From contig NZ_CP045889.1 of the NCBI RefSeq assembly GCF_020541225.1, forward strand, positions 620,001-684,000: DNA of 64,000 bases. The letters run 5' to 3'. Shown piece by piece: positions 34,311-46,527 of this stretch. Below the pieces are notes generated by a model. That model searched no databases. It was not told the origin of the DNA and saw nothing but the letters and a program-made list of their open reading frames with translations. Source of the stretch: Candidatus Steffania adelgidicola. Its GTDB lineage: Bacteria; Pseudomonadota; Gammaproteobacteria; Enterobacterales; Enterobacteriaceae. The first letter of the stretch is position 1, and each line of letters opens with the position of its first letter. Position numbers and translations under genes: made by a program.

Positions 34311-34339
34311 TTGACACCTTTACCGGTCAGCCATAAAAT
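34311..34339 (+). promoter_or_regulatory. str operon sigma-70 promoter
   Basis: TTGACA (34311-34316), a 17-bp spacer and TAAAAT (34334-34339). The block resembles the known E. coli rpsL promoter, including the CCTTT after the -35 and TTCTGCGTCCTC after the -10. The leader runs about 75 bases to rpsL. Confidence 0.92.
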
Positions 34340-34421
34340 TCTGCGTCCTCGTACTGTGCCTCGCGGGATTATAAAACAACTTATTAAGTGTTTACGAAAC
34401 CAAACCCAGGAGTTTTATTAA

Positions 34422-35360
<939 letters not shown>

Positions 35361-35435
35361 ATTGTATAAAAGTAGTTAGATGCCAACTCGGCGGACGCTC
35401 TTCACCTTGTCCTACCCCAGTAATCAAGGACTCAA

Positions 35436-37544
35436 ATGGCTCGTATAACACCTATTGCACGCTACCGTAATATTGGTATTAGTGCGCATATCGACGCTGG
35501 TAAAACCACTACGACTGAACGTATTTTATTTTATACAGGTGTCAACCACAAGATCGGTGAAGTTCATAATGGCGCTGCAACTATGGACTGGATGGCGCAG
35601 GAACAAGAACGTGGTATTACAATTACTTCAGCCGCGACAACCTGTTTCTGGGACGGGATGGCTAAACAGTTTCAATCTCACCGAATTAATATCATTGACA
35701 CCCCAGGACATGTTGACTTCACTATCGAAGTAGAGCGTTCTATGCGAGTACTCGATGGGGCCGTCATGGTATACTGTGCAGTAGGTGGTGTTCAGCCACA
35801 GTCTGAAACCGTTTGGCGCCAGGCAAATAAATATAAAGTACCGCGCATCGCATTCGTGAATAAAATGGATCGTATGGGTGCGAACTATTTGCGTGTGGTT
35901 AAACAGTTAGAAACCCGTTTGGGTGCGAAAGCGGTTCCAATTCAGCTTCCTATCGGCGCTGAAGAGAAATTTACCGGTATTGTTGATCTGGTAAAAATGA
36001 AAGCTATAAATTGGAGCGAAGTAGATCAAGGCGTGACCTTTACGTATGAAAAGATCCCTGCCGATTTGACAAAACAGGCTGACAAATGGCTCCAGCACTT
36101 AATTGAATCCGCAGCCGAAGCGTCTGAAGAACTAATGGATAAATATCTAGACGGCGAACATCTGACAGAAGAAGAGATTAAGCACGGTCTTCGTCAGCGT
36201 GTCTTAAACAATGAAATTATCTTGATCACCTGTGGTTCAGCATTTAAGAACAAGGGGGTTCAGGCAATGCTAGATGCTGTCATCGAGTACCTGCCTGCGC
36301 CGACAGATATTGCCTCCATCAATGGAGTGATCGACGACGCTCAGGAAACTCGCGCCGAGCGGCGGTCTAGCGATGATGAGCCATTTTCAGCGCTAGCGTT
36401 TAAAATTGCTACTGATCCGTTTGTCGGTAACCTAACTTTTTTTCGTGTGTATTCCGGTATTGTAAAATGCGGCGACGCCGTGCTGAACTCAGTAAAAAAT
36501 AGGCGAGAACGTTTTGGCCGTATCGTGCAAATGCACGCTAATAAACGTGAAGAAATCAAAGAAGTGCGTGCCGGTGATATTGCTGCTGCCATCGGACTTA
36601 AAGACGTGACTACCGGAGATACTCTCTGCGATCTGTCTTCTCCTATCGTCCTTGAGCGTATGGAATTCCCAGAACCAGTGATCTCGGTTTCCGTAGAGCC
36701 GAAAACTAAGGTCGACCAAGAAAAAATGGGTTTAGCTTTGGGTCGACTGGCTCAGGAAGATCCCTCTTTTCGAGTGTGGACTGATGAAGAGTCTGGTCAG
36801 ACTATCATTGCTGGTATGGGTGAATTACACCTTGAAATTCTTGTTGACCGTATGCGGCGTGAATTTAATGTGGAAGGCAACGTCGGGAAACCCCAGGTTG
36901 CCTACCGAGAAACGATCCGCTCTATTGTTGAACAAGAAGGTAAATTCATTCGTCAGTCTGGTGGTCGAGGTCAGTTTGGTCATGTATGGTTGCGTCTTGA
37001 ACCGTTGGAATCTAGTGGAAAAGGTTACGAGTTTTTGAATGAAATCGTTGGAGGGGCAGTGCCTAAAGAATACATCCCTGCGATAGACAAAGGGATTCAG
37101 GAGCAGATAAAAAACGGAATTCTAGCAGGCTACCCTATTGTAGACGTCCGAGTCGCCGTCTTTGATGGCTCGTATCATGAAGTCGACTCGTCAGAAATAG
37201 CGTTTAAAATCGCCGCTTCTATAGCGTTTAAAGAAGGTTTTATGAAAGCCATACCGGTTCTCCTAGAGCCCATTATGCAGGTTGAAGTTGAAACGCCTGA
37301 AGACTATATGGGTGATGTCATTGGTGACTTAAACCGTCGTCGCGGTATGATTGACGGTATGGAAGATACCACAACTGGCAAAACCATTTGCGCCCAGGTC
37401 CCCCTATCTGAAATGTTTGGGTATGCTACTGATTTACGTTCACAAACTCAGGGCCGTGCTTCGTACTCCATGGAATTTTTGAAGTACCATGAAGCACCGA
37501 ACAACGTGGCTCAAGCCATTATCGAAACCCGCAGAGCTAAATAA
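35436..37544 (+). CDS. fusA: elongation factor G
   Basis: GTPase that drives ribosomal translocation. It is 702 aa (E. coli 704). The G domain has [15 protein letters not shown] (G1), [11 protein letters not shown] (G2), IDTPGHVDF (G3) and VNKMDRMGA (G4). Domains II-V follow, with [14 protein letters not shown] and [13 protein letters not shown] at the C-terminus. An AAGGA site precedes the ATG. Third gene of the str operon. Confidence 0.98.
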   Translation: MARITPIARYRNIGISAHIDAGKTTTTERILFYTGVNHKIGEVHNGAATMDWMAQEQERGITITSAATTCFWDGMAKQFQSHRINIIDTPGHVDFTIEVERSMRVLDGAVMVYCAVGGVQPQSETVWRQANKYKVPRIAFVNKMDRMGANYLRVVKQLETRLGAKAVPIQLPIGAEEKFTGIVDLVKMKAINWSEVDQGVTFTYEKIPADLTKQADKWLQHLIESAAEASEELMDKYLDGEHLTEEEIKHGLRQRVLNNEIILITCGSAFKNKGVQAMLDAVIEYLPAPTDIASINGVIDDAQETRAERRSSDDEPFSALAFKIATDPFVGNLTFFRVYSGIVKCGDAVLNSVKNRRERFGRIVQMHANKREEIKEVRAGDIAAAIGLKDVTTGDTLCDLSSPIVLERMEFPEPVISVSVEPKTKVDQEKMGLALGRLAQEDPSFRVWTDEESGQTIIAGMGELHLEILVDRMRREFNVEGNVGKPQVAYRETIRSIVEQEGKFIRQSGGRGQFGHVWLRLEPLESSGKGYEFLNEIVGGAVPKEYIPAIDKGIQEQIKNGILAGYPIVDVRVAVFDGSYHEVDSSEIAFKIAASIAFKEGFMKAIPVLLEPIMQVEVETPEDYMGDVIGDLNRRRGMIDGMEDTTTGKTICAQVPLSEMFGYATDLRSQTQGRASYSMEFLKYHEAPNNVAQAIIETRRAK

Positions 37545-37590
37545 GCTGAAAGGGTTGTAATTAATATCCCGTGCATTCACTTTTTGGTAA

Positions 37591-38802
<1,212 letters not shown>

Positions 38803-38826
38803 GCTAGAAACGTTTCGACCTTTTTG

Positions 38827-38879
38827 AGGCGGCTCTAGTGTGAAAAGTGTTATCCCATACTTTTACACTAAAGCCGCCT
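38827..38879 (+). terminator. long hairpin after tuf
   Basis: A stem of about 20 bp begins 24 bases after the tuf stop: AGGCGGCT plus TAGTGT plus AAAAGT on the left pairs with ACTTTTACACTA and AGCCGCCT on the right, with one mismatch and one bulge, and a 10-base loop. No T-run follows, so it may act as a 3'-end stabiliser or a degraded terminator. Confidence 0.55.
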
Positions 38880-39221
38880 ACACTTATCAGATATACCCAT
38901 GAATTAATAGGAAAAATAGTTTGCTATATACCATTAATTTTATTAATGCGTATCTTTTCTGATTTTAAAAACAACAGCTCCGCAACATTTATAATGTGAT
39001 CATATGGAAAATCATACCTCTCTAGTTATGGCTAATACTATAGCCGAAATAAAAATAGCATTAACTTGCCATACTCCCCCATAATCATTTTCATTATTTA
39101 CTCCTCTTTGAGAGGAATCAATATAGGAGTAAGTTACTCAACTTTAATCAAGAGAATTTTGATTATAGCACTACAGAGATCAGCGTAACTTGATGTTAAG
39201 TCCTTAAATAGAATTGAATAT
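38880..39221. other. 340-bp spacer tuf-pgpA remnant
   Basis: No gene. It holds a nested hairpin (TACTCCT at 39109-39115 with AGGAGTA at 39125-39131). Confidence 0.5.
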
Positions 39222-39621
39222 ACATGCCAGTATTCATGCAAAACCCAGAACACGATGTTAGCAACGATGAGCCCCGCCACTACATCGTCAATAATCATAC
39301 CAACACACACTCCCAGTTATTGCGCGGTAAGCCTATTAAAGTAATCCAGATTCCGAGAAATTTGTCCCAGACAATGCAACCATGATCGTGGATGCCCACA
39401 TCTCTTGAAGTTCGATGGCAGCAGTATATTCCCAGGCATAAACTGAAGATGAGTATAACTGAATAAAGCGGCCATGGTAGTAATATAAGAAAGCACCAAA
39501 TCGGAATCGCTATGAGAGCACTCAATGTACCGGGCATCCAGAAAAATGTGCCACTGCCGAAACCCGTAGCTAGAAAATGCCACGGGTTGGAAAGTTTTAT
39601 TCGTTGCTTAGCAATTAACAT
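39222..39621 (-). pseudogene. pgpA: phosphatidylglycerophosphatase A pseudogene
   Basis: An open stretch of 108 codons (39295-39621) matches the first part of E. coli PgpA: KLSNPWHFLATGFGSG, then HDHGCIVWDKFLGIWITL. The stop then cuts it, and about 30 residues are deleted. The next block, GMIIDDVVAGLIVANIVFW at about 39245-39301, continues in another frame. The VWDEF acidic residue is also changed to Lys. The enteric order nusB-thiL-pgpA is kept. Confidence 0.88.
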
Positions 39622-39689
39622 GTTGATTATTATTCAATATCGTCCTTTTTTCAAATGATCATATCCGTACCAATCGTACTCTACGATTT

Positions 39690-40612
39690 TGTGATGACGT
39701 ATAAATTAAACTCCTGCGCTATTGGGTATGATCTGCTCAATACAGGTAAATGGACATCGGTATGACTTAGTGCGACATTTAGCGAAAGGATATTAATTTC
39801 AGACACTGTAAAGCATAGTTCATAATCTTCACCACCACCTAGTGCCCATCGAAGCGCCTAATCTAGTGTAGCATGACGAACTAGTGCTGATGAATAAGAA
39901 ATATTATCTAAGTTAATACTAGCGCCACACTCGCTACTCAAAAGAATGTGCTGTAAATCTGTTGTCATATCGTCGGAGATATCGATGGCAGCACTGGCTA
40001 GATTAAGAATCGCCTGCCCATGTACAATTCGTGGCTTTGGACGTAAATAACGAGTAAGTAGATAATGCCGATCTTGTGCATCTGTTACTTTTAATCGATT
40101 TTGTAGTATCGCTTGACCCGCGGCGCTATCTCCTAATGTACCAGTTACATATATCCAGTCACCGATGCGGGCGCCGTTGCGAGTTAGTGCTCTTCTAGCT
40201 GGAACTAATCCTTGGATGGTCAGAGTTAAGCTTATTGGACCTCGGGATATGACGCCACCAATGAGCTACATATCATAATAAGCCAACTGCTGAAATAGGT
40301 TATCGCTAAAGGCAACGAGCCAGTCTTCATCTACTGAAGGCAAGGTTAAAGCGAGAGATAGCCAAGCCGGAACACCGCCCATGGCAGCAAGGTCACTGAG
40401 GTTAACTGCCAGTGACTGATAACTCAAATCGGACGGACTAATATCCGGAAGAAAATGCGTGCCGGCCACTAACGTATCGGTACTAACCGCAATCCATTTT
40501 TTTAGTTACCGATAGCAGAGCACAGTCATCGCCGATACCAAGCACTATATCTCCGCGCACGCTCTGCATTCGGTTGACATAGCGCTCAATGCGGTCAAAC
40601 TCACGACATTCT
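39690..40612 (-). pseudogene. thiL: thiamine-monophosphate kinase pseudogene
   Basis: Nearly all of ThiL is still readable: [72 protein letters not shown], and [13 protein letters not shown]. It is broken by a frameshift in a 7-base A run (40497-40503), by TAG at 40266-40268 after AYYDM, and by TAG at 39858-39860 before ALRWALGGG. No start codon remains at the 5' end. The high similarity implies recent inactivation. ThiL makes thiamine diphosphate. Confidence 0.9.
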
Positions 40613-40675
40613 ATACTTTATCCAAATATGTCTTGATACTGACTCGAGAGTAATAGTGTATACGTCCTTCCTGAA

Positions 40676-41095
40676 CTATTTCCTATTGGGACGAATTTGT
40701 GGAGCAACTTTATCTAGCACTGCATTAATAAACTTATGGCTTTCTTCTGCGCCAAAAGTTTTAGCGAGCTCGATAGCTTCATTGATCGCAACTTTATAAG
40801 GTACATCATGATGTTGACTTAATTCAAATAGTGCAATACGCAATACTGCCCTCTCTACATATCCCAGCTTTTCCAACTGACGAGAGAGATGGGGCACCAT
40901 AAGTGTATCTAATTCCTTAGCATTCGCTGCCGCACCGATATAGAGATCATGGAAATAAGGAATATCCACATCAGACGTATTCTCTTCTGACAAAAAATAA
41001 ATTTCAATATCGGCAATTTCATTATCTGATAATTGCCATGAGTAGAGTGCCTGAAGGGCACATTGACGAGCACGGCGACGAGCAGCTGGTTTCAC
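40676..41095 (-). CDS. nusB: transcription antitermination factor NusB
   Basis: NusB binds boxA RNA with NusE (S10) to protect rRNA transcription from termination. With GTG at 41093-41095 it is 139 aa as in E. coli, reading [22 protein letters not shown]; a GGGGA stands 5 bases upstream. An upstream ATG at 41116 would add seven residues and lacks a ribosome-binding site. [32 protein letters not shown] is conserved in full. In enterics it directly follows ribH; here 1.9 kb intervene. Confidence 0.94.
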   Translation of the reverse strand: MKPAARRRARQCALQALYSWQLSDNEIADIEIYFLSEENTSDVDIPYFHDLYIGAAANAKELDTLMVPHLSRQLEKLGYVERAVLRIALFELSQHHDVPYKVAINEAIELAKTFGAEESHKFINAVLDKVAPQIRPNRK

Positions 41096-42985
41096 AACAT
41101 TCCCCTTTACTTTCATAGCATATTTCGCAATGCAATATGGTTTGTTTTTTAAAAAATTTAGATTGAACTATATATTAATCTCTTACAAAGAGTAATGACC
41201 TCTTATTACTTAATACTAATGAGACCTATATCTAATTTTGAAGCTAAAGATTTTGGGACAATATTTTTTAGACTGTATATGAAATAGAAATTCTATAAGC
41301 GCTTCAGTATCCTCGATCTTTATAGATGCCATAGTATCTTGATATGATATTCTATAATCAGTCTCTGTAGATAACTTGTTGATTGATATTCATTGTAACT
41401 AAATATTTATATATCAATAAGATAGCTACTAAATTTCCTTCGGTTTTACCTTTAGCGCCTGGTAAATCAGCAGGTGATGATCCGTTTAAAGTTTATAAGA
41501 AATATAGTGTATTGGCAGTGTTTTGCCTTATCTAGAGATATTCTCAATTACATTCGCTAACTGGATGAGTGAATTTTTAATGATGTATTCTGCAGCGTTG
41601 CTTTTTTTGTTACGTTATCTTGTGACAATTTCCTATTATATTGCTTAGGAATAACCAATCCTAATAAGACAAGAGGATCCTAAGTTAATAAAGAGTGAAG
41701 ACAGAAATCGCAGAGTATCGATTTAAAGTGGAGGTGAGTTAATAACTGATCTGAAGTATAACTTAAATATTATAAGTAGATAGTTATCTACCTCTAAGAC
41801 GATGTGTCATCATATTTTATTCTTATGATGATTTGTTACTAAAATTATCTACTTTCGTGAGTAACTGGCGTGAGTATAATAATCAGGAATCGAAATTACA
41901 TTACTGTGTAATATTGAAAGTATTAAATAAAGTCGAACAGATATATACTTGAATATCGTTGGTATAGCAAGTAATACTTTTAAATCAACAAATTCTATGC
42001 TAGTACTAAATACTAGTTTATAGAGTACTTTTTATTTATTGTGCAATATCAAAATAATTATATCGATCCTGATCGCAAAGCTTTCTACATAGTTAGACTA
42101 TCATTTGTTGATAACATTTTTGAATTGTAATATATTATTAATAAGGACAAGGTATTAGTAGATAGAAAAATGTGACTTGAATATATTCATATACTATCGT
42201 TCAACAGAGTTGTTATATAGTTAGAAAAAAAGAAAATCTCTATATAATTTGTTTATCTGATATGCACTAAATGTATACTTGGAAAGTAAATATACTGGTT
42301 AAACCAGTGAGCTTGATTATTTTAAGTTGGTGCTATGCTGAGCACTTAGATATCCACCCGTGTATTTACTAGAGAACCACTAGTTAATTTTCCAATTAAG
42401 AAAATTTCTTTCCGACTTGATATAATATTTTCTTATTCTGAGTTAAAGTCTTTTGACTAGAGTATCATCTTGAGGTAATATCGGGGTGAAATAATTTTCA
42501 CCAAAGAATTTCTTGAAACATATATGGTTTTGTTATATGTATTCCAGAATTGCGCATCGGTAGATATAGGAGAGTATAAAAATGTTCCTATATATAGAGA
42601 GAAATTTGTTTCAACTTCACTAAGTTTCATTAGAATGAATATGGGGGTTTTATATAACCTAGCGATTAGATTTTTAGTATTATTTTCTATGCTCTTATCA
42701 CCCTCGACCGGGGGTTGGTATATGAATACCAACCCCCCCTATAAAAAATAGGGGTAAGCATTTTCATGCGAGCGCTAACCTCTCTCCTCTAAGGGGAGAA
42801 AACATTATTGTATTTAATCAAGCTACATACAGGCTTCCTATTTATCCAGAATACAAGTTCTGAACTTAGAAATACTAATTATCTAGTTATGCGAAACCTA
42901 TCATTAAAATATTCTTCTCTAAACTATATGTTTTAATGCCTACCATTTTATAAAAATGGTAAGGAATACGGTTACATAAAATTAT
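41096..42985. other. 1.9 kb non-coding DNA between nusB and ribH
   Basis: In E. coli ribH and nusB are about 20 bp apart. Here the space is AT-rich and full of stops, with no gene, IS end or remnant that I recognise. Two overlapping short frames near 42457-42751 on opposite strands are created by the palindrome at 42710-42752 and have no ribosome-binding sites. Confidence 0.5.
42710..42752. repeat. overlapping alternative hairpins
   Basis: GGGGGTTGGTAT (42710-42721), loop ATGA and ATACCAACCCCC (42726-42737) form a perfect 12-bp stem. The C-run of its right arm can instead pair in CCCCTAT-AAAAA-ATAGGGG ending at 42752, so the two folds exclude each other. It lies about 250 bp beyond the ribH stop. 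Confidence 0.65.
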
Positions 42986-43465
42986 TTAAATCAACGGTGA
43001 TTTAATCATCTTGAGCACATTGATCATTTCCAGTGCGCTCAGTCCAGCTTCTGCACCCTTGTTTCCGGCTTTAGTTCCAGCACGTTCGATGGCCTGATCA
43101 ATACTCTCCGTAGTCAGTATGCCGAAGGCAACTGGTAATTCGTAACGAGCTGACACCCTAGATAAGCCAGTGCTACATTCGCCAGCGATAAATTCAAAAT
43201 GAGCAGTATCGCCACGGATCACCGTGCCTAGTGCTACAATCGCATCATATTTTTGGCTATCAGCTAATGCCCTAGCTGCCAATGGTAATTCGTAGGCGCC
43301 TGGCACCCATACTAAAGTAAGATTTTCATCTTTAACCTGGCCAATGCGTTTTAAAACATCGACAGCACCACTTAATAGGCTTTCATTGATGAAATGATTA
43401 AAACGAGCAATGACAATAGCGACATGTGAATTGGGGGCTGCAATAACACCTTTAATAACGTTCAT
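42986..43465 (-). CDS. ribH: 6,7-dimethyl-8-ribityllumazine synthase
   Basis: Also named ribE in E. coli. It condenses the ribityl-pyrimidinedione with dihydroxybutanone phosphate in riboflavin synthesis and forms capsids of 60 subunits. It is 159 aa (E. coli 156). [38 protein letters not shown] and [15 protein letters not shown] (active-site loop) are conserved, as is [19 protein letters not shown]. It starts 31 bp after ribD. Confidence 0.97.
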   Translation of the reverse strand: MNVIKGVIAAPNSHVAIVIARFNHFINESLLSGAVDVLKRIGQVKDENLTLVWVPGAYELPLAARALADSQKYDAIVALGTVIRGDTAHFEFIAGECSTGLSRVSARYELPVAFGILTTESIDQAIERAGTKAGNKGAEAGLSALEMINVLKMIKSPLI

Positions 43466-43496
43466 GGTGATTCCTTATGAAATACAAAAGCTGATG

Positions 43497-44660
43497 CTAA
43501 CATAAGTTCTTATCTATAAGACAAGTTAATTCAGCGCTCTTGCTAGGTTTTAGACGTAGGCGGATATCAGGCCCGATCTGCTTGATATTGATCAGCTGAA
43601 ACTCTATAGCTTGGTGGAGTTGCTCAAGTCTAGGAATGAAGCAAAGTGGTCGGGCATTATTCCCCAGCAATTTTGGCGCCTGATACAATATCAATTCATC
43701 TACCAGCCCAGTACTCAACAATGCACCTGCAAGAGTAGCACCAGCTTCTATCCATAGTGTGTTAATCTGACGACACCCTAGTTTCTTTATTAGTAGCACC
43801 AGATCAAGATGCGTGCTATCAGATCCTTTTCTATGTGATAGAAGAAGCTGCTCAACAGATGCAGGCCACGCTAGATTGTCCTGTTTTAATCGAGCTAACC
43901 AAGTCTTCCCTTCACCCTGGATAATCCGATGAGCTGGGGTTACTCGATTAGTGCTATCGATTATAACGCGAATGGGTTGACGTAAGCGCTCCTGCGGGTA
44001 GAAGGTTTGGATATCCTTAGGTAGCATTGGCCAGGACACTGTTAAATCGGGATTATCGGTTAGGACCGTGGTTGCGGTAGAAAGAATCGCATCGCTTTCA
44101 GCGCGCCAACATTGTACATCCTGCCGAGCTTCGGGAGACGTAATCCATTTGCTTTCTCCCGAAGCCATAGCTGTGCGGCCATCAAGAGATGAGGCAAGTT
44201 TCAGTCTAATCCAGGGAAATCCGGTGCGCATACGCTTAAGAAACCCAGGGTTTAGGGCTTCTGCCTCTGCTAGCATTAAACCATAACGTACTTCAATGCC
44301 CGCTTGCCGAAGTTGGTAGAAGCCGCGTCCCGATACTTTTGGATTAGGATCGGATATTGCAGACACTACCCTAATTATACCAGCGTTTATTAATGCATTT
44401 GCACAGGGCGGCGTTCGGCCATGATGGCTACAGGGTTCAAGTGTGATATAAGCGCTAGCACCGCGCGCTGCATCCCCCGCCATACATAGTGCATATATTT
44501 CAGCATGTCGCTCATCAGGGTGTTGTTGATGGTAACCCTCACCGATGATTTGTCCCTCACGCACGATAACACAACCAACATTAGGATTTGGCGAAGTACT
44601 AAATCGTCCTCGTTGCGCCAGTTCAAAGGCACGTGCTAGAAAAATCTCATCATACTCCAT
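43497..44660 (-). CDS. ribD: bifunctional riboflavin deaminase/reductase
   Basis: RibD deaminates and then reduces the pyrimidine intermediate of riboflavin synthesis. It is 387 aa against 367 in E. coli, with a longer C-terminal tail. The zinc deaminase domain (1-145) has ERHAEIYAL and LEPCSHHGRTPPC; the reductase domain has LKLASSLDGRTAMASGESKW, IDSTNRVTPAHRI and WIEAGATLAGALL. It lies upstream of ribH. nrdR, its usual partner, is absent. Confidence 0.96.
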   Translation of the reverse strand: MEYDEIFLARAFELAQRGRFSTSPNPNVGCVIVREGQIIGEGYHQQHPDERHAEIYALCMAGDAARGASAYITLEPCSHHGRTPPCANALINAGIIRVVSAISDPNPKVSGRGFYQLRQAGIEVRYGLMLAEAEALNPGFLKRMRTGFPWIRLKLASSLDGRTAMASGESKWITSPEARQDVQCWRAESDAILSTATTVLTDNPDLTVSWPMLPKDIQTFYPQERLRQPIRVIIDSTNRVTPAHRIIQGEGKTWLARLKQDNLAWPASVEQLLLSHRKGSDSTHLDLVLLIKKLGCRQINTLWIEAGATLAGALLSTGLVDELILYQAPKLLGNNARPLCFIPRLEQLHQAIEFQLINIKQIGPDIRLRLKPSKSAELTCLIDKNLC

Positions 44661-45567
44661 AGCTATAATACCCCAAAAAGTAGTGTATTTATTAAATAAT
44701 TAGTTTTCATCAGCATTGGGGGAATTCTTCAGGATAGAACCCAATGTTTCGACGAAATGTAATTTCAAATCTTACATCAAAATAAAGATAACCATTTATC
44801 CCATTTAGAATAATTTTATTTAATGGTTATACCATACCATTTTGGTACAGATATATCGATAGACCAAGATCGTGCTCTATATCAAGCACTACATATAAAG
44901 AAATATGAAATATATGGCTATAAGCCGGTATTCGTTTAGAAGTTCAAAAAGAAGCCTGTATCGGTTTTATCGTCTACTGTGATCTATTTTATAAAGACAT
45001 TTTATTTCTTAGTAATATTTGTAATAAGATGGTTACTTATAATTCTTTTTAAGAAAAACGTGTTTGAATAGACTCACTCTAATCAAAATCTAATAATGAT
45101 CTTTAAAATTTGAATTATCTCTTGGGTAACTCTTAATTTTTAGTAATTTATCATCATTTACTAAGTGCATATAGTAAGCATTATTTCTATGTATACAGCT
45201 TGGTAATTTACATTATATAATGTAGACTAATAATAGAATTATTATTACAACTATATCTTTTTTATTTTTTCGGCAGTATTTAATTAGATTTATAATATGG
45301 CAATTATATAAGTGAATATTTTATTAGAAATCTAAGATTAATCATATTTTATTGCATATTGTATTTCTTCTGGAAATATAATATCATATATCATGATTAC
45401 CGATGAGAGCTGAAATACAAAATAGCCTGATATCCATGTGTTTTCTCGATTCTAGAACTAGATTAAGCGCGATACATTCGTAAAAAACGGCGTTTAATAA
45501 CCCGCCAATATTAAGATTAATTGAGGATACAAAAGGAATAAAAACGATCTTTATTAAGATCTACATA

Positions 45568-45597
45568 TTGCATATATCATCAAGATGATGTATGCAA
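45568..45597. repeat. 14-bp hairpin, 2-base loop
   Basis: TTGCATATATCATC (45568-45581) pairs with GATGATGTATGCAA (45584-45597) with one G-T pair and loop AA. First of three clustered hairpins. Confidence 0.7.
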
Positions 45598-45639
45598 ATT
45601 CAGTGATTACGTGATAATTGCAGATCCGTTACGGCGATC

Positions 45640-45663
45640 TATATACTCCTAAAGGAGTATATA
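45640..45663. repeat. perfect 11-bp hairpin, 2-base loop
   Basis: TATATACTCCT pairs exactly with AGGAGTATATA around loop AA. Five A follow on the plus strand. Confidence 0.7.
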
Positions 45664-45721
45664 AAAATGATAGGCCAATTTTGAACTTAAGTAATATTAC
45701 GTAGAATATGACTTGTTTAAA

Positions 45722-45753
45722 AACATCTTATCACATCTTGGGGATAAGATGTT
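45722..45753. repeat. perfect 11-bp hairpin, 10-base loop
   Basis: AACATCTTATC (45722-45732) and GATAAGATGTT (45743-45753). The flanks TGTTTAA and TTAAACA extend the symmetry with a 2-base bulge. Confidence 0.65.
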
Positions 45754-46062
45754 AAACATTGGTTATTAATAACTCATTTGAATACCCACTTCCTTGTTTA
45801 TCACTTTAACATTTTCTAGGGATTTTTGCGTCTAATTACTAATACTAGTTAGTATCTAAAAATTTTATGAAAATAGATGCATCCAGTAAAAACAGAAGAT
45901 TATATTCTGTATATATATTAATTATATGTATATACAGAGGAATAGTTATTAGCGCATGTTGATTATTGATGATGAAAATCAGACTCTTATTAATAAGGAA
46001 GTGTTATAAACATTAATTAATTCCAAAACTGTTTATTTAAATATGGTAAGCTTAGTGTACAG

Positions 46063-46527
46063 TTAGAAAGCAGGGTAAATTACCGCTTGATATTCAAACT
46101 CTTTTTCGCAATATTTACACTGTAAATGCATCTTTTCTCTTCGAATGTAAACATCAAATCCAGATGCCACCGTTTCCCTTCTGCTAATACAGTTAGAATT
46201 AGGGCAGGTGAGTACGCCATCTATACGCTTTGGTAGCATTAATATCTGTTTACGCACTACATCGTAATTATCGATACGGTTGACTGTAGCGCGGGGCGCA
46301 TAAATAGCTAGTTGATTGGCTTGCTCTGTAGTCAAGAAAATATTCTCTAGCTTGATAATATCTTTTTTTCCCTGCTGGTTAGAGGGTAAATTTAGCCCAA
46401 TAGTAATGCGTTCATCAGTAGTAGTCAGCTTAAACAGACTTAATAGTATCATGCCTACCTGCGCTGGAATATGATCAATGACTGTGCCGCGTTCAATAGC
46501 TTCTACCTGCAACTTATTATCTTGCAT
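46063..46527 (-). CDS. pyrI: aspartate carbamoyltransferase regulatory chain
   Basis: PyrI is the allosteric subunit that binds CTP and ATP and holds PyrB trimers together. It is 154 aa (E. coli 153). [33 protein letters not shown] and [11 protein letters not shown] match the nucleotide-binding domain. The four zinc cysteines are present at 108, 113, 137 and 140 (CPNSNC, CKYC). An AAGGAA site precedes the ATG. pyrB, which should end just upstream, is not recognisable. Confidence 0.96.
   Translation of the reverse strand: MQDNKLQVEAIERGTVIDHIPAQVGMILLSLFKLTTTDERITIGLNLPSNQQGKKDIIKLENIFLTTEQANQLAIYAPRATVNRIDNYDVVRKQILMLPKRIDGVLTCPNSNCISRRETVASGFDVYIRREKMHLQCKYCEKEFEYQAVIYPAF

Larger units (their letters stand above)
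44661..46062. other. 1.4 kb non-coding spacer ribD-pyrI
   Basis: No gene recognised. It holds a 16-base perfect palindrome (45209-45224) and a cluster of three hairpins within 190 bp (45568-45597, 45640-45663, 45722-45753), listed separately. Confidence 0.5.

Noticed and set aside
40497-40503. Rescue of thiL by slippage at the A-run
   Set aside because: Two further in-frame stops and a missing start codon make a functional product unlikely.
42457-42751. Overlapping 75-91 codon frames on opposite strands
   Set aside because: They mirror each other across a palindrome, have no ribosome-binding site and resemble nothing known.
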